Shown here piece by piece: positions 12,640 to 64,000 of a stretch of DNA of 64,000 nt; position 1 is the first letter of the stretch; every line of letters begins with the position of its first letter. A model generated the notes under the pieces. It ran no database searches. It was not told where the DNA came from and worked only from the letters and a program-made list of their open reading frames with translations. The stretch lies in contig JAGFBZ010000906.1 of assembly GCA_018398805.1 (NCBI GenBank), forward strand, positions 1,470,001-1,534,000. The letters run 5' to 3'. Origin of the DNA: Hirundichthys speculiger. Its lineage: Eukaryota > Chordata > Actinopteri > Beloniformes > Exocoetidae. A program made the translations under genes and the position numbers.

Positions 12640-15600
12640 AGCTGCGAAGAAACCGCACATCACTATATTCTCTCAGAACAGCTGGGAAACCTGCGCGGGA
12701 AAGTGGTTGAGGTACCTTCTAGCCCTCCTGACCTGACATTTAAGCGCCAGTTGCCCGTCAAAAAAGCGCACGCTTGGCGTCACGTGAGCCCGTTACCGTC
12801 TCGCTGCAGCACACAAAGCCGGACCGCAGTAAAAACGCTCTGTTGTGTTTTCAGCAGCGTCCCTAGAGGGCAGCACGTTCAGCGCCGCCTCGCTGCGCGT
12901 TGACCCTCAATATAAGATCATTAATGCGTGCGGCTGTGTTTTGGTTGAGGAGGCACCGCTCAACCTCACGTCTCCTTTAATTTATCAATGTTGCTGCTGC
13001 CTCACACAAACTGGCTTTTACCCATGGGTCTAATTAGCAGGGTTTTCTCTTTCTTATTTTTTTGTCTGCTCCGATACAAAGTGTAATCTACTCATCAATA
13101 GGCAAGAGACTTGTTTGTGGTTGACGAGACATGTTTTTTTTTTTTTTTCCTGTTAATCCTCATGAAGAGCCGGTCTATTTTTTGTTCTCAACCTTAAGAA
13201 ACAGAAGTGTGGAAAGGAAGACGTGGGTTAAATAAAAGCGATGAAGAGTTCGTCTTTAGAGACAAACTCGGATCAAAACGTGTTCAGTGTTCATCCACCG
13301 AACTGGCGAATGGAGGATTGGTTTTGTCGATGATTTGATCGCTTTGTTCTGCTAATGTGCCACAACTTCCTCGACAGTGTAAGATGGCAGAATAATATAA
13401 TGTATAACAAATTAAATGCACTATTATCGTGCTCTGATGCAGCCACTTTGCGCTCCCTGGACTGAACTCTTCACCATGTGTCACCCTGATCGCCGCTGAG
13501 TCCAGAGCTGAAGCAGCCTCATCAGCTCCGGGTAGACATGGTGTTTGAAAGAAGGAAAGGCAGAACAGCTGGAACAGCAGCTGGTGAGAAGGTTGAATAC
13601 ACAAAACCTACCTCTACGTGGTTATTTCTTTGACTCCTACTCAGAACGCACGATTGGGGCGTTTACTGCAGACATCTATGGTGGGTTCAAAGTACAGATG
13701 TAATGATAGTCGTTATATTGGCGTTATTACACTATTCATCAGAGTTTTAGCTCTGTGTAGTTTATCAGCAAACGGCATCAGCTTTGAAAAATTCAATATC
13801 AGCTGATCGAATCCTTTTTCACCAACTTTTCATTATAGTGACTTCTGACGAAACAAAATCTGCATTGTATTTGTTCAACTTTCAGTAGTTTTGACATTTA
13901 TTTTGTGCAAAAAAAAAAAAAAAGTGAGCATCTGAAGGATCCCTTTCTAGCTAAGAGAAGTATTGCTCTACAGAAATGAAAGTCGCTTTCAGCGAAGCTG
14001 CGCTCGTTCTCGTTGAATTGGCAGCTGAAGGACACTCCAGCAGAGCGTCCACAATTATTCCCGACTTGTGCATTTAAAGTTGAAGGCAGATCAGATGTGC
14101 ATTTTTCTCCTCTTCTGAATAAAAGACCTTCAGTTCACCGTGGATGACGCCGTCGTCAACACTGGCCGGTGTGGGTCAGGTGGGTGAGGATTGCATTTCT
14201 GCGAGACGCTCACGGGCGCCAGGGCGCCTCGTCAGCTTCAGCGAGCTGATTGCTTGCACTCGGCTCTCGTTCCCCTGATGGCGAGTTAGTGGAGACTCTG
14301 GTGTAGGCGAAGAACGAGAGCGACGCCTCGCTAATGCAGACTCTTTGATGAGGAAGTAATGGAGTGTTCAGAGCGAGACACCTGTGCCTCTGCACCCTCC
14401 CCACCTCTTTTCTTTTTTTTTTTCTTTCAACCCGCTTCCTTTCACCAGCGCTGCTCCTCTCTGCCCCTTCCTTTTTACTCCTTTCCCCATTTCCCCTCCC
14501 TCCTCCGTCCTGAAATGAAGCCACTCCCTTTTCTTCAGAGCTGCCAGACTTGTTTGCATATTAACTGTCTGGTTGCCAGGGAGCTGTGGCTTCGTGCCAT
14601 TTGACCGTTGAAGCATGTGTATTGCTGTTATTCCTCTCGGGCTTTCTTTTCGGTTTATTTTGTCAAAAAAAAAAAAAACTGACCTTAATAATGATCCGTT
14701 TTTATATCGCCACTCAAAGATGCATGTGTTCACAAAATCAGTTTCAACTGTTACATAAATGTCTCTCACCACCTGATTATTTTACCCCCCAAAGTATTGA
14801 TCAGCTGTTTCAGTATTTTATTTTTTTTTTGCTCCATGTGCTTTTAAAGGTTTGACAGGCAGTATAAGTATGTGCGTCTATGGCATGGTGAAACTTCAGG
14901 ATCAACTCCTGGTACTGCAGACGGCCAGTTGCGTTTTATCAGCTGAAACCTGTTGCGTTGTGGATGCTTGTGTAGTCAACTCAGCCCCCGGGTACTGTAC
15001 CCCCGCCGGGCAGTATCTGACGATGGGTTTGTTTAACTTGGAGAGGACGCCGTGCTGCCTCGCAGCTCCCAGCGAGCGTGCGGCCTGCTTTAAAGTCCAA
15101 ACTCCAAGGCCTGGCTTGGCAGGTTGATCCAGCGCCTGCCCTGCTGCTGCTGCTGGTCAGACTCAGGACGGCCATTGCTTTGCGCACCAGGCAGCCATCT
15201 GCGTCTCTGTAGGAGATAATGACATTATAAGATGTTAAACAACAAAAAACCACTGAAGATGGACGGGAGAGACGCGCCTGTGCCAGTTTCGTACCAACTC
15301 CCATCGCCAGGTTACTTCCAGAGAGGTTTTTTTGAATAAGACCATGATTGGCTGGTTAAATCCACATTAAAGTATCTGTCTCAACAGAAAGCCATGTTGT
15401 GTTGTAACGTGCATGCGGTCGCCGACATAATTCACCTCATATTTGAATAAACTCATAAGTAGTACAGAGGAGCAGGAAATTACTACGATGTTGCAGGAGA
15501 TAACATTATACAGAAAATGCACAGCTTCCAGAAGGTTGTGCTCACCAATGCCATATGGGTTTTTCCTCTTGTTGCATTTTTTATTTTTAATTTCCTTTAA

Positions 15601-16233
15601 ACCAGCAGTCCGTGTCGTCAGGACTGATTCAGGATATGTGTAATGTGCTGTGGTGTTTTGAGTCATCTCTCCCAAATTAAATCTGAGCATTACTGGCATA
15701 AATTAATACATGCAACCATCATTTTGAGCTTGAATCAATATGTACTGGAGGTGGAAAACTAAACTTAACCCTCTTTCTGTGCTGGGCAGCTGAAAATATT
15801 AATGTGTGTGTGCACAGTGTTGGTGGGAAATATGTCAGTTCAGCTGATTTGGTGCAGTAAATACAGAGAGGAAAAAAAAAGAGAAGCTGGTGGAGTGTGA
15901 GTAACACGGCCCTGACTCCGTAGCGCTGTACCTGGCTCCAGGCCAGCCGTGCGTGTCTAAGTAATTCCCGATACCATGTGCCACTCACTGCACATGGCCC
16001 AAGAGTTCACTGAAAAGCCTTCTACCTGCTCCAGAAAGAGTTGCTTGTCCTGGACACGTCCCAGCTTCCCTTCTTGATTTTTTTTTTGTCTTCTTTTTCT
16101 CAGTCCCAGCATGGTGACCCGGCCATGACTCGGTAGAAATGTTTGTGTTCACCAGTGGAGACGGTGCAAGGCTGAACGTTTCAGGGAGGAGAAACCTCTT
16201 CGGTCTCTTCGTGCGTTGTTTCTCTTTACTGGT

Positions 16234-16275
<42 letters not shown>

Positions 16276-16499
16276 CTATTGAGATTGCATTTGTCTCCTT
16301 CAGGTGATTATGTGAATTAAACGAGGTCATCACAAGCAGTGGCCGACGTGACGACGCAAAAAAGAAAAAAAAATCGTACTGTCTGTGCCCTGGTAGAAAT
16401 CCAGTACTTTGAGGGTTAAGTTGTAAAAGTTAATGTAATAACTGCTAGCACCATCTGCTGGCCTACTTCCTTACAAAGAGAGAGAGAGAGAGAGAGAGA
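12640..16499. other. no recognisable gene
   Basis: Unique sequence with a 39-nt poly-T tract (16235-16273), a short AG repeat (16480-16500) and other homopolymers. 16447-16461 (AGCACCATCTGCTGG) resembles an inverted CTCF site with one mismatch. No exon or RNA gene recognised. Confidence 0.5.
16235..16273. repeat. poly-T tract, 39 nt
   Basis: Uninterrupted run of T. It could be the poly-A tail of a minus-strand retroposon, but no retroposon body or target duplication was recognised next to it. Confidence 0.9.
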
Positions 16500-17565
16500 G
16501 TGGGTGAGTGAGTGAGAGAGAGAAAAACGAGTCTGGGTTTTAACGACATCTCTAATATTCATGCTGATGCATTTTGCTGCTTTGTGCTTTCATTTTCCAC
16601 CGCTCCGGCTGCCAGAGTCTCGCTCGCCACACACGCCCCAGCGAGGCAGAGGGAAAGACGGCGAGGGAGAACCGGGAAAGGCAGAAGTGTGAGGGGGGAG
16701 AAAAACAGAGGAATAAACAATCAGCCCAAACAAGCAGGAAAGATAACGCGAAGCCTTTTTTTGCGGGGCAATAAGAAGAGTTACCTACCTCATCCTGGCC
16801 GGCGAGGACAACGAGGAGAGGCGCGGGAAAGAGGGGACGGCGAGGCGTAAAGGGCAGAAAATGAAGAAGGAATAGAGGGCTGAGAGAGAGGGCGCACACG
16901 AGAGGCAGGCGGAAAGAGGAATCAATGAGGGGGGAGGAAAGAGGAGGCAGGGTAAGGCGACTCTGACACACACACGCAAACACGCGCAAACGGAGAGGGA
17001 GTAAGTTGGAGCCGGACGGACGGCGGAGCGGCACGCAGCTAGCAGAATGAGGGCTTCCTGGACTGCCACGCACCTCCTCTACCGCCAACAGCGCTGCTCC
17101 CTCATCACCCTGTGAAGAGACAAACGAGGGGAGGGGAGGGGGGTGGGGAGGAGGTGGGGGGGGGAGTTAAGAGAGAGAGGAGAGAGAGAGAGAGAGAGAG
17201 CGAGAGAAAGAGAAAGAGCGCGAGAGCTCCCATGCTCTCCTCTTGAGCCCTGCCCGCTGGGGGAGGAGGAGGAGGAGACGAAACAGTTCGAGCACTCTCG
17301 CCCGAGGAGAAGAGCTGACCGGGGAAGGAGGAGGGGAGGCAAACGAGGAGAGAGAGAGAGAGAGAGAGAGAGAGGAGGGAGGGGAGGGGGGGGGGACACC
17401 ACAGCTCAAGGAAGAGTGAGAGAAATCGACTGTAGAAAAGGGAAGAGTGTTTGTAAGAGAAAGGCGCGTGTGAGCAACAGAGAGAGGAGAAACCCGGCGA
17501 AAGGGCAAGGCTTTTGTTAGCCGGTTGGAGAGAGGGAGTAAAGAGGAAGAGAAAAAAAAAACACC
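16500..17565 (+). promoter_or_regulatory. candidate chd9 promoter and 5' leader, purine-rich
   Basis: About 1 kb of GA-rich, moderately CpG-containing sequence directly upstream of the exon 1 ATG, with several long AG tracts (for example 17171-17201 and 17349-17373). No TATA box is evident. If transcribed as leader it has two short upstream ORFs: 17047-17115 (22 codons) and 17232-17246 (4 codons). No splice acceptor is seen before the ATG. The transcription start cannot be read from sequence. Confidence 0.45.
17128..17148 (+). promoter_or_regulatory. G-quadruplex motif in the leader
   Basis: Four G runs (4, 4, 6 and 4 G) separated by single bases A, A and T, an optimal quadruplex pattern on the sense strand about 420 bp before the chd9 ATG. 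A second, longer G-rich run occupies about 17640-17672 in intron 1. Confidence 0.6.
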
Positions 17566-63394
<45,829 letters not shown>

Positions 63395-63507
63395 GTGGGT
63401 GTCTATTTATTTATTCATTCATTCACCCACCCATCCATCCATCCAGTACCATGGTGACCTGCGCTCACGTGATGTTTGAAATGGGGCCATCTTGTTCTCC
63501 TTTCCTA

Positions 63508-63522
63508 CCACTAGATGGCAGC
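63508..63522 (+). promoter_or_regulatory. CTCF-type motif
   Basis: CCACTAGATGGCAGC fits the CTCF core consensus CCASYAGRKGGCRSY at every position. Single motif; occupancy unknown. Confidence 0.45.
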
Positions 63523-63619
63523 AGAGAATAGTTTTGATGGGATCAATTGGACAGTATGGACACTGGTCTATGGCTCTTTTTCAGACACTTTACAAGCACA
63601 CACACGCTTAGAGAATTTC

Positions 63620-63705
63620 AATCAATCAATCAAACTTTATTTATATAGCACTTTTCATACAAATTGAATTGCAACACAAAGTGCTTCACAGGTTAAAAGC
63701 AAACT
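63620..63705. repeat. dispersed teleost repeat tail (TTTATTTATATAGCACTTTT)
   Basis: CAATCAATCAATC followed by AACTTTATTTATATAGCAC and AACACAAAGTGCTTCACAGG is a very common dispersed repeat in fish genomes, probably the 3' end of a retroposon. The boundary on the right is unclear, and a run of C follows at 63773-63790. Confidence 0.6.
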
Positions 63706-64000
63706 CGCCCCACCCACTCCACCCACCAATCCGTCTTCCCCAAGACCAAAGACACAGCACAAGAACACAGGACCCCCCCCCCCCCCCCCCATCCACCATA
63801 AACAATGCAAATTAAATGCAATACAATGCAATTTAAATAATTTTGTAATATATCTATTTCTTGAGGGAAAATTGCAAAAACTGAATTCGTCGTCAGACCA
63901 CATTACCTCAAAATTTGGAAAGTTAAAATAAATAAATGCAACAAAGCTGCATTTTAATTTGGTCAAACCTTAAGTTTGCAGACAAAAATACAAAAGAAAT

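Larger units (their letters stand above)
63395..64000 (+). other. chd9 intron 33 (continues past window)
   Basis: GTGGGT donor. Contains TTTA/TTCA and CCATCCAT low-complexity repeats (63403-63447), a CTCF-type motif (63508-63522) and a teleost dispersed repeat from about 63620. No further exon is visible before the window ends. Confidence 0.65.

Noticed and set aside
16552..17508. Several open frames of 90-180 codons, rich in Ser/Leu or Arg/Glu
   Set aside because: Produced by AG/CT-rich sequence lacking stops on either strand; no domain, and the + strand is better explained as chd9 leader.

Overview
The window is vertebrate nuclear DNA, almost certainly from a ray-finned (teleost) fish. Long GT-AG introns, short widely spaced exons, abundant non-autonomous hAT elements with 8-bp target duplications and Tc1-like relics all point that way. 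One protein-coding gene is recognisable: an orthologue of the chromatin remodeller CHD9, on the + strand from about 17.6 kb to beyond the right edge. I place 33 coding exons (17566-63394), about 1,960 codons. They cover a short basic N terminus, the double chromodomain, the complete SNF2 ATPase motor, the SANT/SLIDE-like region, a long serine-rich linker and the start of the C-terminal region. The final exons, where the family carries its BRK domains, lie outside the window.

Layout. 1-16.4 kb holds no recognisable gene. It contains a five-element transposon nest (about 2.4-7.4 kb), two further hAT-type elements and a GCGT microsatellite. 16.4-17.6 kb is a purine-rich, G-quadruplex-prone leader/promoter candidate ending at the first recognisable coding exon. 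Introns 1-3 (17.6-39.3 kb) are long and repeat-bearing, with a hAT copy, a Harbinger-type MADF fragment, a Tc1 relic, MITEs and a nested hAT. From 39.3 to 60.6 kb the exons are dense. 60.6-64 kb holds a full-length hAT copy, two more exons and an intron with a perfect hairpin.

The main surprises are inside the gene. With canonical splice sites, 30 of the 33 exons join in frame, but three do not read cleanly. Exon 6 (chromodomain 1) carries a -1/+1 indel pair that keeps exon length but creates a TGA. Exon 23 is 2 nt short. Exon 31 is 1 nt long. All catalytic motifs are intact, so assembly indel errors are the simplest explanation, but gene decay is not excluded. Exon 1 and exon 2 together encode an AT-hook that neither encodes alone, and this start bypasses the long N-terminal region known from mammalian CHD9. 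Exon 5 is preceded by a pure GT-repeat instead of a normal pyrimidine tract.

There is no operon, CRISPR array or prokaryotic system here. Identifications rest on reading the translation against family knowledge; no database search was run.
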